From: Xiphophorus maculatus
Taxonomy: Eukaryota > Chordata > Actinopteri > Cyprinodontiformes > Poeciliidae
Reading direction: 5' to 3'
Assembly: GCF_002775205.1 (NCBI RefSeq)
Contig: NC_036459.1
Coordinates: forward strand, 4,409,466-4,473,465
DNA: 64,000 nucleotides
The notes under the pieces are model-generated. The model was given only the letters and a program-made list of their open reading frames with translations. It was not told the origin of the DNA and did no database searches. The position numbers and the translations under genes were made by a program. Shown in pieces: positions 1 through 12,400 of the stretch. Within the stretch, counting starts at the first letter, position 1; each line of letters opens with the position of its first letter.

Positions 1-2700
1 GCAGTGGGGGCGGTAGTCAACGCAACGTTTGGTTCCATCACAGAGATGACCTTCTACATCACGGCGCTGCTTCGGGGGCATCGCGCCGGCAGTAATTGTT
101 ACGAGGAGATCGTCAAATCTGCACTGGCTGGCACTCTGATTGGGTGCATTCTGTTCATACCTGTAAGTGTCACTGAAGGACATGTGAGCACGCAGCCACC
201 TATCTGCAAGTCTAATTGATTCTAAAACATTTTTGCAGGGTATTTGTATGACTATTGGAGGAATCAAACACAGTGAGCAGAGATTTAACAGTCGCTCGGC
301 CGGAGTGAGCTCAGCTTTGCTCTTCATATCCATTGGAGGTAAGGATTGCGTTTGGTTATTTTAAACGTTTCCCAGAGTTGTCCTAATGAGATTTGCGCTT
401 CACTCTGAAGGTGTGTTTGCACCCACCCTTTTCTCAAAGACCTTTGGTAACCTGGTGTGTGAAAGCTGCTCCAGTACTCCTGGTAATGGCACCGTACCAT
501 TCACCTGCAAGGACTGCCACTATGAAACGGTGGGCAGCTTTTCTCCAGCTTTTGGCAGAACAAGTTCCAAGATTTTTACAAGAATATTTTTATGCTTTTT
601 TTTTTTTTTTTACATATTTAAATGAAACTCGGGCAACACTTTCTTATTTCCCCAACAGACTACAGCTGACCCACATTTAATTCTGTCCCATATTGAGTAA
701 GTAAAATCATTTAAATTCTAAGATGCATTTTTTGCACATTTATTCCACTTGAGTTTGGATTAATTAAGAAATGTTTTTCTAGGCCTCTGGTGTACACCAT
801 TTCCGTCCTGCTGCCTGCTTCCTATCTGATCGGGCTCATCTTCACACTCAAGACCCATGCACACATTTATGATATCCATGTCAGCGACAGTCATGGGGGA
901 CAAGCACACGGTCAGTATGCACAGGAGGGTACCAACACCAACAATCCCACTGGTGAGGTCACAGCTGCCCAGCTGGTTCCTACCAACATGTGTATTAATG
1001 CCAGCACTACTGCACCTAGCCGCATTCCGACAGGTGTGTGGGTTACATGTGGTTATTTGCATGCAATATTAAAACCTTTTGCATGTTGCTTGCCTGAAAA
1101 ACTACATGCATGCGACAATCTTAAGTGCTTGATTTCCATCTTAAGTTAGTCACGCATGCCGAAACAATTTTTTTTTTCATAGAAATTTGTGAATTCCTTG
1201 TACTGCTGCAAAAAGGGCACCTTTTAGTATCAACTGCTGTAAAGGTTTTTGACTTAACATTTTTGTCACAGGCTTTTTTAAATTTTTTTATTTTACTTTC
1301 CAAAAAGGATTAAAAGGCATCATCCACATATATGATAGAGGAAAAACTTTAAACATTTAAAGTATTTGATGGAGCTCAAAGTTTTTGTGAGATTTATTTT
1401 GCAGTATATATTAACTAGCCACTATTAAAATAAATAAAAGTTAGAGGAGGAACTAAAAGCTGACGTTTTAAAACCATGTTGGTATTCTAAGGGGAAAAAA
1501 AGTTAAGGTTCCCTTAACAAAAAGTTGTGCCAAGTCAACATTTAAAGGTGGCACACAAATATTTAAATGCATGTATTTTGAGTGTGTTGGTGGTTAATAA
1601 GAAGTCTGTTGCCATCAGGTCATCCTGTTGTCCACTGGTCCAGATGGAGGGCTCTCGCAGTGCTGATTTTTGCCACAGTGCTCATGGCCAGCTGCGCGGA
1701 TCTTTGCACTGTCAACATCGAGCCCATCCTGAGTCATTCCTCCATCTCCCAGGTAGCTAAAATGCAAAGCATTTGTGGCTACAAATGTTCTCAACAAGAA
1801 CATTTGGTTCAAATGATGAGACTGGAACTTCTCCAGTTGCACTCAGCTGGGTCTTGTTTCCCTGCAGTACTTCATCGGCGTCTCCGTATTGGCAATGGTG
1901 CCGGAGCTTCCTGAGATTGTCAATGGGATCCAGTTTGCACTGCAAAACAATATCAGCTTGAGGTTTTGTGTTTGTTTTTGTTATGGTAACTTATGTCAAA
2001 CTGTAGTATTTTGAGTAATGGGAGTTGTAACAGACACATAATGTAAAACTGTACAGAAATTCTTTTGACAATCTCTCAGTAAAGTCTAAAGATTTGTATA
2101 TTTCTAACTCTTTTGCAGTCTTGAAGTAGGCAATTGCATTGCTGTGCAGGTTTGCATGATACAGATTCCACTTCTTGTCCTGTTTAATGCTTTCTATGTG
2201 AGTATGTTTTACTTCTTTGTCCATTTAGTGCATCCTACTCATTTATTGTCACCTTTTGTAAACGTGTTAAAAGGAATTCATCCTTTATTGCAGTAGCCTA
2301 ACCTCACACAAAAATGAAGTATTTCCTCTGCTGGGTGTAATGTTTTCACACATTGTCTGTGACAAACTGCTCAACTTGACTGGCTTAATATTATTTTTTG
2401 TTTCTTGTGTCCAGGATGTGGGATTTATGCTTGTGTTCAGTGACATTCATCTTTGGGCCAGCATCTTCAGTGTCATCCTGGTGAACTACATCTTCATGGA
2501 TGGGAAGTGTGACTACTTTCAGGGTAAGTTATGTTGAAAACTCCTGCTTCCACTTTGCAAGGCTCAACACGTGTTGTAGAAAAACTAAAAACAAAAAGTC
2601 CTCAGTCGTCTTCTTTGTGTTTGCAGGTACAGCCCTAGTGGTGGTATACTTCATCATTTTGGCCGTTTACTTCTTCGCTCCTTCTCCACGCTCATGTTAA
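1..2700 (+). CDS. cax1: CAX-type cation/H+ (Ca2+/H+) exchanger, 3' part of gene
   Basis: Partial gene; its 5' part lies left of the window. The coding exons I can join in frame are 1-162, 239-338, 411-529, 659-696, 783-1033, 1619-1752, 1868-1962, 2119-2197, 2415-2523 and 2627-2700 (TAA 2698-2700). All internal junctions are GT-AG and all phases agree, giving about 386 residues. The first bases read GCAG, so the first visible exon may start at position 5. The protein is a multi-pass membrane antiporter of the Ca2+:cation antiporter superfamily. The first alpha-repeat motif is visible (VVNATFGSITEMTFYITAL), and so is the second (MVPELPEIVNGIQFALQNN, then EVGNCIAVQVCMIQIPLL). About eight hydrophobic segments are seen, the last just before the C terminus. 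Such proteins exchange Ca2+ or other divalent cations for protons across membranes. Fish keep this family and mammals lack it. Which fish paralogue this is cannot be settled here, so the symbol is tentative. Confidence 0.85.
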
Positions 2701-2917
2701 TCTGCAAAGAAAAGAATGCATCTGTTCAGTTTTATGCCAAAAGATCACCGGTTTTTTATTTTCACTGGATTTGGTTTCAGAGGCACAAAAACTGGGAAAT
2801 GATCAGAGTATTTAAATCGTCTTTTCTGACCTACAATTGATACTGTACAGTTTTCTGAAACATTTTTCTAGTGCTTTTGAATCTTGGCTATTGATGTAAA
2901 CCTTTGGAATGTGATTA

Positions 2918-2933
2918 AATAAAATGTAATAAA
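2918..2933 (+). terminator. polyadenylation signals of the CAX gene
   Basis: Two overlapping-range AATAAA hexamers (2918-2923 and 2928-2933) lie about 220 bases after the stop codon, in an AT-rich 3' UTR. They are the first such signals downstream and are the likely 3' end of the CAX transcript. Confidence 0.6.
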
Positions 2934-3286
2934 TTCCTGAACAAAATGTTAAGACATTTCTATTTTTGCACTGTAACACATTTAGTGAAACTTTTCATTG
3001 ATGAAAAATAATGTGGCTTTAACAAATACTACAAAATATTGCAGTCATCTAGAAGTATTTTCAAATGTGGGAACAAAACAAAAAAAAAAAACCAGTAAGT
3101 TGGTTGTGTCTACATCCAGAGTCTCTAAAACTGAGAGAAACAAAGCTGAACAAGTACCCAAACTTGTCCACCTTCATGTTACTTTTAAATGTATTTTCTT
3201 GCACACATCTTAAGGGGAACGATAAATGTAAAGGGTGCTACTTGTGCTAATTAGTCATGTGGGCAAGACTATATTTGGACAATACT
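2934..3286. other. short convergent intergenic gap
   Basis: About 350 AT-rich bases separate the 3' end of the CAX gene (+) from the probable 3' end of KLHDC10 (-). It contains A-rich runs. I see no gene or clear repeat in it. Confidence 0.5.
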
Positions 3287-4771
3287 TTTATTGACAATGT
3301 TCATAAAATCAGACTGTACAACTTTTTTTTTTTTTTAATAGGAAACCTGTAAAGCATATTTTAAAAGTAAAGATTTTTTTTCTTTTTTGAAAAGCAGGTA
3401 CAGGCATCATGCAATAAAGAATCTGGGAAGGCAGTGCAGAAGTTTCAAATAAGATTAGTCATGTAGGGGTCAAACCAAAGATCTCAAAGTGAAACAATAT
3501 TTGGCGTCTTTTAAACAAACATTAAGTGTCAAGAATTCTTTTAGGGCAACATGCTGCAGTCGATTACGAGTTACTGACCTGTTTATTACAGGGGAAAGAA
3601 CATGCCTTTTAAAATGAGCACTTGTATGCACTGACTGGAATATTTGAAGGGATTAAACATGCATCTTAGAAAAAGGCACTGCAGGATAAACGACTGTGCT
3701 ACTGAAGCAGCTCTCAGTGCAAAGCCATCTTCAACAGAAGGTAAAAAGCATCGAACGAAAAGCTTAAGATTCAAACAGCACCCAATTCACAGTGAGGCGT
3801 AGTTTCACAAATAAAGCTAGGAATCGACACAATCAGGGAAATAACTCAAATATTCTCCTTTTTATGTTTAAGCCATAAAGTAACAGGAAAAAAAGGAACA
3901 GAGACAAAAATCTAGTTGCAAATGTTCTTGTCATGGCAATGAACACCCAAGTGTCTGCACAAGTTTTAGGTAATTTGACCACAAATGATCTAAAACATTT
4001 TATAACGTTTCCGAGGCGAGATAAAAGCTTTGTTCGTCCGTCCGTGCAAATTTGCAAGATAACTAGACTGCTGAAATTTGCACGACTATTACTTCATCTG
4101 ACAACCTAGAGCGGAGAAGATCCCCTCAGGGGAAAGGACAATAAGAACTGTATGGTGTCAGTGTAACTGTGAAAAATTGGCAAACCAATGTGTCACCCTC
4201 TTTAGGCTGAAATAACTAGCCACAGATTAATAAAGGATCTATTAAATAAAAAAATTACCAACAAGAACATCAGAGGAGGGGAAATGTGCAAAGAGCAATA
4301 TCAGTTCATGATGGGGGGAAAAACAATAAAAATTCCAGCAAAAAGTGATCAAGTCCTTGAAATAAATATACATCCATTATTCCCTTCACTCTGAATTTAT
4401 AAAATATCTGGAGGATTTGCAGAAGTGAGAGTAAATAGTATCTGACTTTTCACATGGCAAAATATAGTTTTTGTATTGTTTTTTTTTTTTTTTTACAACT
4501 TGTCAGTTTGTTGGAAGAGGACGTCCAGAATTTAACGCTCTACAGATGCAGTGATGGCACAGGGAATAGAATATAATCCATAAAACGTTCCAAAAATATT
4601 GACGCTCATCCTCGTATCTACAAAAAACAGGCAAAAAACAAAAAAACAAACAAAAAATATGGGAACTTAAAAAAAAACAAAAAGGCATCCCATTGTTTTT
4701 GGCTTTAAGGCGGGGGCTACATCAGGCATCATCTAGAGTGCTGCTGGGAAATTTATCCCGTTCCTGTGCGC
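3287..4771 (-). other. klhdc10: KLHDC10 3' UTR and polyadenylation signal
   Basis: On the minus strand, about 1.5 kb of AT-rich sequence without coding content follows the KLHDC10 stop codon. A minus-strand AATAAA (plus-strand TTTATT at 3287-3292) is a plausible end. No transcript data are available, so the exact cleavage site is inferred. Confidence 0.5.
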
Positions 4772-7700
4772 CTACTTGACACGGTCTACGAGCTCCTCCG
4801 TGAGGCCCAGGTTGTACAAGTGAAAGGTGGGGAGAGAAGTCAGGTGGGGGTAGGCTTTGAGAAGCTTCTCCCAGCACAGCTCCAGCAGGCTGGGAACAGT
4901 CAGCCAGATCTTAAACAGAGAGCCAGTCCTCTTGTTCTCGTGGATGTTCACTACGCCTCCGTGAATGTACATGCAGCCAGCCTGGGAAGGACAGCAGCGT
5001 TAACAGTTGACTGGCTGCACGCCAGACATTAAGTTGTGTATCTTATGAAAACATGCTTTTAATTAAATATATTTCTGTTTTTATTTCACGCATTTACTGA
5101 CTTTTAAAGTATCATGTATATTCTTTGACAGTCTATTTGTTGAATTCTAGGATGGAAGAGTGTTTTCTCTGCAACTTGCTAAAAGAACAAATATCCACAA
5201 GAAAAAGTTCAAATAAAAACTAATGACATTCATTCCCATGATGTGTGTATGTACGTTTCAGTCAAAACTATACAAACTTTCATTGATGAAAAACACCAAA
5301 AATGTTAATGTTGTGTAATAAACCTGTTTTTTCTCTGCATTAGGTGAAAGGTACTAACAGGGGTTACAGCAGCACAGTGAAAGTAGGCTGGCTCAGGCAT
5401 CTCTGCTGGTAGTTTACTCCACTGGAAAGTTTGCAGGTTTAGCTTCCACAGATCGGCTAGTATCAACTCCCCGTTGTAGCCTCCACAAATGAATACATCT
5501 ACAGCACAAAGGGGAAAGTACAGGTTGTGCGTTAGTTTGCCAGCGTGCAAAAAGCAAGCAGAGATTTTTCAGTTCTGTCTGTCTCACCGTTGCGTATCTG
5601 CACACAACTATGGCATCGTCGAGGAGCAGGATATCCTGTCAAAAAGCGGAGAAGTTTTACTTTTTTTTGTGGATATTTTACATGGAGTACTTTCTAAGTA
5701 TCTTGGACGAGATTTGATCATATTTGTTCACAGATGAACCAAGATGACTGAGCGTAAGCTATTTCGAAAGACGCCTCAAAATACCTGTTGTTCTATGAAG
5801 TATTGAGTGAACACAGATGCAGCCCACACTTTTCACATCTTTATTTTAAATATTTACAGGTTTTTTTTCACTTTACAATTCTGCATTCTTTTCTGTTGGT
5901 CTCACCACATAAAATATGAATAAAATGTGACCAAATGTGAAAGAGTTAAAGGAGTAGATTTACCTCCAAAGCACTTAGTAGAAAAAGCAGGCTGAACTCT
6001 GAAAAAAAGTTGTATCATACACACCTATTTTGTCATGTGGTTTTGTTGTGATCTCCTCCCAAGAGTTTGTCTCCAGATTATAAGCATGTATCTACAAAAA
6101 GGAAACCCAAAACATTTTACAATAACTAATATTTTAACATCGACACAGATAAACTGGCGGTGTCGTACCTTATCTAGAGGGTATGACGTCCAGGAAGTCC
6201 CACCTCCCAGAATATAAATCCTCTGTCCATCATGTGCTATTTCATGCCTGTATCTGTGACACACAGAAACAGGAAGTGATGTCAAGGGCATATTGGAGAG
6301 TAGAAAACATATGTATATGGCTTTCAGTAGCAGTTTGATGTCCAGCACTATACCTTTCCTCTGGCAGGTCATCAGGCGGGTTGTTAGGTTTGAGATGAAT
6401 CCATTCCCTGGTGGTCAGATCTAGTCTGTGCAGGTCTGTGCTGTAGATGTAACCCGTCGTTCCACCAAACACATACAGGAAGCCATTTATAATGACCATC
6501 GCCTGGAGAGGGAAAAAAAACATCAGTCAGTGCACTGCAACAGTCATTACCCTGCAGAATCAAAATATAAATATTAAAAGAGAAATTATCCAATATGCAG
6601 ATATGGAACTGATTCCTGCAGCTACCTGTCCGTATATCCGGTTCGGCTTCTTCCCTCGACAGTTGAGCAGCGACCATCGCTTGTACTTCACGTTACAAAC
6701 GTGAACATCATTGCCGTTATTTTCCCCGAAGGGAATCCCGGTGCCACCGAACACCAGAAGGTTGTTACCGTGTAAAACAGCTGGAGAGACACAGAACAAT
6801 AAACTCAGCTTTTAATATGAATAACAAACCTTAGATTCTAAACTACAGGCAAGAAGCCGGACCAGAGTTTCACCTGACATAGACGCCAGCTCTGTGGGCA
6901 TGTAACCCTCAGTTCGAATCTGCTGCCAGCAGCCCGTGGCAAAATGGTACCGCCAAAGCTCCCTGAATAGTGGATAGTCTTCGTTTTCGGAGCCCCCCGA
7001 CTCTTCATAGTCCGGGTTGTAACCCCCAAACACGTACAGGTTAGTGTTGTCAGCGACGCAGCGATGGCCGCTGCGGGCGGGAGGAGTTCGAGGACCTGGA
7101 CAGAGAGGAGTCAAGGTGGAACAAGGGGGACATAAAATACCTTTGAAGCATTTGTCTAGTTTAGTGGTGGTAGTTGGTGGGGAGTTCAGGGCCTGGAGAA
7201 CCAGAAATTCTGCCGTCTACTACAAATTCAATGAAGTAGAATGTTTGGTCATTGACTTGTGACCTTAAGGCCAAGCACACATGCAGAAGGACTAAAGGAA
7301 AAGCAGGTCAACCTCTAACCTAGTCAAAAATATCTTCAAAAGACTTGAATCTGAATAAAACATTCTGACACAATGGTGGTTGTAGTAGTGGTCTCTAGCT
7401 GCTTTACTGATTCAAGTGGACTAGACCACTTTTGAGTGGTCTAGTCAAAGCCTGGATTAAAATTCGCTGTGTAAAATGAGCTTCAATAGGTCATTCATGC
7501 TTGCGAACACAGAAGAGTAGGGGAAATTCTAACATTTTGACACAAAATATTAGTTTCCAGGTATAGCAAAGCTTGATGGTGGTTGTTGCAGTCAAGGATG
7601 GCACACCCAGTTATTAGATTTTAGGGTGATTACTTTCCACAAACAGTCTTGATTGATTTAGATGACTTAACACTTGTTTTATGATCCAAGACATTTAGAA

Positions 7701-8326
7701 AAGCACAAACTGTAAATATGTAAAGAGGAAAACACTTCTGCGTGTATATGTTGGCATGCAGAGGATCCAAGATGAGTATAAATTTGTACAACATCTCAGG
7801 GTGGTGCCAACTCTTTAAGCGAGCCTCCTGAAGCAACAAAAATTTAAAAAAAAATAAAAACACCCGAGCAGGTGTAAAATGTAGAGCTGTAATGCTGTGA
7901 GAGCACACGCGCAGTAAAACTGTAGTGCATGTTCACTGATCTGAATTGAAGAGTCAAACATGTAAAAGGCAGGAGAAGGAAGAGCATCTTCAAGCTAAAC
8001 AGAAAAGCTTTAAGCTACCCGGTAATCAACAAAACAATGCCATTCCAACGCACACCTGAAACATCGCGGTAAAACGTCTAATATGAGTGGCTTTTAGCAT
8101 GAATGTGATGTTTATCAGTGTAATTTACGAGGAGGCACTCTGAGTGGCGAAACTGCGCTGAGCCAATCTTCAATATCTGACATGAAAGCTGGGATTAAAC
8201 ATTATGTCGTGACGTTAATGTTGTTGTTGACCTACCTGCTAACATCGGTTCGGGCGGCGGCCTGCCTGTCAATTTCTCAAATTTATTCAGCTGCTCTGAA
8301 CTGTCAGCGCCTTCAACGTCCGACAT
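4772..8326 (-). CDS. klhdc10: Kelch domain-containing protein 10 (CRL2 substrate receptor)
   Basis: Complete nine-exon gene read on the minus strand: 8326-8236 (ATG at 8326-8324), 7095-6874, 6780-6626, 6502-6354, 6253-6169, 6091-6025, 5635-5588, 5498-5359 and 4981-4772 (TAG). All introns are GT-AG, phases join perfectly, and the product is 388 residues. It is a six-bladed kelch propeller. The blade signatures seen in order are LYVFGGYNPDYEES, LLVFGGTGIPFGE, LYVFGGTTGYIYS, IYILGGGTSW, VFICGGYNGEL and MYIHGGVV. The C-terminal SLLELCWEKLL fits a BC-box for Elongin B/C. In mammals KLHDC10 is a substrate receptor of cullin-2 ubiquitin ligases that recognises C-terminal degrons; it has also been linked to PP5 and ASK1 signalling. 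The first exon (MSDVEGADSSEQLNKFEKL) joins directly to the first blade and is shorter than the mammalian N terminus. Confidence 0.95.
7096..8235 (-). other. klhdc10: KLHDC10 intron 1
   Basis: An 1.1-kb GT-AG intron between the start-codon exon and the first kelch exon. It is AT-rich with no recognised gene. An acceptor-like site near 7830 is not followed by a KLHDC10-like reading frame. Confidence 0.6.
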
Positions 8327-9439
8327 CTTTTGTTCCCTTCTTCTCCCTTTACTGCCCAGTCCCTTTGGATGTCACATAGAAAAAAACGCAGCGTCCGATA
8401 AAGCGTAGATGTCTCATTTCGCATTTCAGCCTATTTTGAAGCCATTCATAGTTTTTCTTTTAGCTCCACCCTTTGATGACATACTTCTTCTTCTGGTGTT
8501 GCTAAGCAGTTGGAAGACAATGCTTTAGGGCAGTTAGCGCCACCAACTGGTCGTGGGTATGAATCAAAAATATGTTTATGAAATTTAAGTACTCTCATTT
8601 GTAAGTAGAAATGTAGTTAAGTAAATGTAGTACTTCTATGCATTTTTACTAAAGTGACTGTCTAATAACTTACTTGTGTAAGAGTAAAAAGGTATTTTGT
8701 AAAAGGGTACTTAGCTGCTGAGTAACTGTCATCAAATGGAGCAAAATTTAGTTTTATAGTCAAAAGTGGGGAAAAAAAATCATAGACATGCATAACATAT
8801 TTACAAAATAACAGATTTAGGCAGAAAAACACGTTTCTAATGCAATAAAATTTCCATATAAAACGTATGAACCTTGGGTAAAGTATCCCCAGTGTCAATC
8901 TAAAGTGCAGTGTTTCTTCCTGATCTCCAAATAGCAAAAAGAGATCAACAGACAGAATTTATTTTATTTACTAATTAGCATTTTCTGCTATGTTTGTTGC
9001 TTACATTCCTCCACCTTTTGTTTTTGACCTTTGTAAACAACAGTGGAATATCTCAAGAACTAAATTAGATGCTATTTTAATGTAGGTGGAAATAATAATT
9101 CTATTTCAGATATAATTTTAATGTATTTTAAAAAATAATTATTTATATTTGTTTGCTTATTCTTTTTTTCAAAGAAATAGCTTTTTGAACTTGCTTTAAA
9201 CCTATAAAGCCAAAAAAATGTGTGAAAAAAAATATGCTAGACACATTTTTATATTATGATACTGATACCAATAATTGAATAAATTCGTGGTTTAATGCCA
9301 CAATCATTCCCCTACTCAAATCACGTTATATCTCTATGAGCAGTCAGCTAAAATGTGTTGGTGTCAGTGGGGGCGGGTTAGCAAAGAGGAACGTCTTTCC
9401 TTAGGTCCTAGTTTCTGGGGAAGCCATTCAGAGTCGACC
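8327..9439. promoter_or_regulatory. divergent promoter interval of KLHDC10 and ZC3HC1
   Basis: The start codons of KLHDC10 (-) and ZC3HC1 (+) lie head to head, 1.1 kb apart. A GC box (GGGGCGGG, 9370-9377) lies 70 bases before the ZC3HC1 ATG. The middle is AT-rich. It includes, around 8565-8740, a diverged tract rich in AAGTAxxxGTACT-like words that resembles a common fish interspersed repeat (weak). The promoter role is inferred from position. Confidence 0.5.
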
Positions 9440-12400
9440 ATGGCGACGGACGGTGGTAGCCGCGGGGAGCGAATTGCCATTTCCAACCAACATAAATCCA
9501 GCCTCGCTTCCCCTGAGAAAGTCCGTGAACTTCTTAATGAAGGGGTATCTGCAGTAGACTGCAACAGGTGATTAATGCCAACCAATACGCGTTTTCCTTG
9601 TATGTTTACGTTAGCTTACGGCTTAGGCTCTTAGCCGAGCAGCTCAATGTAGCCGCGCCTTCGCTTTGCTGAGGTTTATGAGAGCCTGGAAGACAAGGCT
9701 GGGTGCAGTACACGAGCATGCTACAGCTGTGGCGTATTTGGCATATTTGTTTTTGTCCTGTGAAGCATTGCTGCCAAAGCTACGATGCATAATTACAGAA
9801 AAAGAGGTCAATGCTAAACGTTTACAATTTTAAGAGTTGCAGAAAAAGACTAATGTAATAGATATTTTAGCTGTTTCCCCCAATCACACTGTTTTTTAAG
9901 TTGTATCTATTGATCCCTCCACCCATTTATTAGTTTACCTGTTTATTCTTTTATTCGTCAATTTATTCATCGGACCATCCATCTTCATGCCCGCTTATCA
10001 ACTATTTTGTCTATTACTCTATCAGTTGCCTTATCCTCACACAAGGTATCTGTTCATTGTTCTGTTTGTCCATTCATCCATCTTTGCTTTGATTGATCAT
10101 TTGTCCTTCGTCTGTCTGTATGTACAGTACCTCCATCCATCCATCCTTTTGCCTATCCGTCTGTCAGTCCCCTACCCATCCGCCCATTTATCCATCATTG
10201 TCTCGCTTCAATTTGTCCATTCATCCTGCTGTTGCTCTTTTATCTATTCATAATTTTTTGTCATCTGTCCATCCTCTTCTTTAATGTCTTATTTGTTTCT
10301 TCATGATTCTTCTTGATGCTGTTAACACTGGATGAAAGAGGAAATTATCAAATTCTGACAAGAAACTCATGATGAATCTTGAGCAATCCTATTCAATTAA
10401 CTGTTTTTTTTTCCCTTTAATTTCCTCCCTAACAAATTAACTGAAAATTGTAAACAATAATGGGGAGTTTTACACTGTTCTTCAGAAAGAATATATAATA
10501 TTTTGTTACTAATTATGTCAAGATATGTGTGTTTTTTATTTTTTTGTCTTATTCAGCAAACAAGGAGATTTAAACGTTCCGGAAGTAAAAGGCAACAACC
10601 AGGCACCCTGTGAAGCTACGAACAATGAAGCTTTTTTCTCCAGAGTGGAATCATATTCGATATCCTTTTCTCGTTGCCATTCACAATGAGGAATTCTCCT
10701 TTTGCTGCATGTTGTTGGGACTATTTCTTAGCTAATAAATTCATGCATTTTTACTCCTTATTTCATTCTATCAATGCAAGGTAGTTTCTATTAATAGCAC
10801 TGGGGATTTCCTTAGCATTGCACTGTATGAAATGGGCAGCCAAGCCACGCATCCTGTCTCCTCTGATGTGCGCCAGGTATGGTTGGATCAACGTTGGCTG
10901 TGATATGCTTAAGTGCTCCAGCTGCCAGGCTTTCCTTTGTGCATCCCTACAGCCAACGTTAGACATTGAGAAATGTAAGCAAGACTTCAAGCAGATAACT
11001 TTCTCCAGAGCTGGAGCAGTTTTGGCGAGGCTTTGCTGAGGTTATTAAATGAAAGTCAAGTTTTCTCTCTTTGATTTTTTCAAATAGATAAAACTCGAGT
11101 TGCAGAAATATCGAGGCAGCTTCAAACGCAGCATGAAAAGTATTGTCCTTGGCCCGACTTTCCATGTCCAGGTAAGACCAGTTACATAGCTGTATTTAAT
11201 GCAGCCATGGCGTAAGTCTTTGGTATTGTCATAATAAATATTAATTTTTCCCAGAGCGGTTCTGGTTGGTTCCAGCTTCTGAACCATCCAAGCTTCTTAC
11301 TTCCCTTCTGGAGCGCTTCCAGAGCACCTGTGTCTTGGCACAGCAGCTGCCGGCGATGAGGCCAGAGCTGCTCAAGTCCATGGTAAAGTAAAGTGTTTCT
11401 GGGGACGGCATGAAGAGCATAGCCAACATATCCAAATGCATGTTTTGGTTACCCTGACGTAACTGTTGTCCTGTGTGAGTTTTATTTTTTTTTATTTTTT
11501 GCAGTTTCTGACAGAGGATGTGATCAGCACTGTGCTGCAGTTGATTGAGGAAGAACAGAAACGAAAGGGAGAGACTCCCTGCTCAGAGTCTTTGGCCGTG
11601 CAGGTGTCTGCATGCATCGTTTCTCTCTGTGGCTGGGGAGCGAAGTAAGATGAATTTTCTTTTATGTCATAACTAAAAAGAAATTCATAACCAATGCGCT
11701 CTTCTCTCTATCCAGCCCAGCTCTGCATGCAATGAGCCTGCCGACCCTCTCCTGCTCCTACTGTATGCGAAAGGTGGGCTTGTGGAACTTTCTTCAGATA
11801 GAGGGGCTTGGTGGCGACACAGAAGTGCTACCAAACCTCGTGGGATCCTCTGGTCCCACCGCAGGGCCCGCATCAGCAACGTCCGACGGAGACGTTTCCG
11901 AATCAGTCTCACCCACTCCGGCTCCAACAACTCCATGTCGCATGAAGCTTCGGAGTCAGGACTCCACCCGCACTGACCAGGCAAGCTCTCAGGAAGCTAG
12001 AAGAAGTAAACGGTTTGACCTATGTATACATTAGAGATGTTTTTTTTCTATTTCAGGACACAATATAATTTTATCCAGCACAGGTCTTCCTTGTTTCATT
12101 TTTGCACAGTAGACAGTGATGGGAGCGTTCAGTTTTAAGGTGCTAAGATGGTGCCTAGGGAATGCACCATAGAGAAGTGCTTCCTTGTTGCAGTAACAAA
12201 AACATTCTTCAGTGTTACTGAATGAAGACTGCTCATTCTTGTCTTATTTCAGTATCAGTGAGGTGTTTTCAAATATATCAGACAAAATGCAGAATTAAGA
12301 AGCTATTTTAAAAAAAACAACATACTTTTTACAACACATTGAGACATGTCTGTGATATGTTCATCCTGAAGAGAGGGCAAAATTCAAAGCTAATAACAGG

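Noticed and set aside
7750-7830. Possible alternative KLHDC10 exon after a CTTCAG acceptor on the minus strand
   Set aside because: The frame does not resemble KLHDC10 and the known exons join without it.
9987-10284. Open frames in ZC3HC1 intron 1
   Set aside because: They arise from the degenerate CATC simple repeat.
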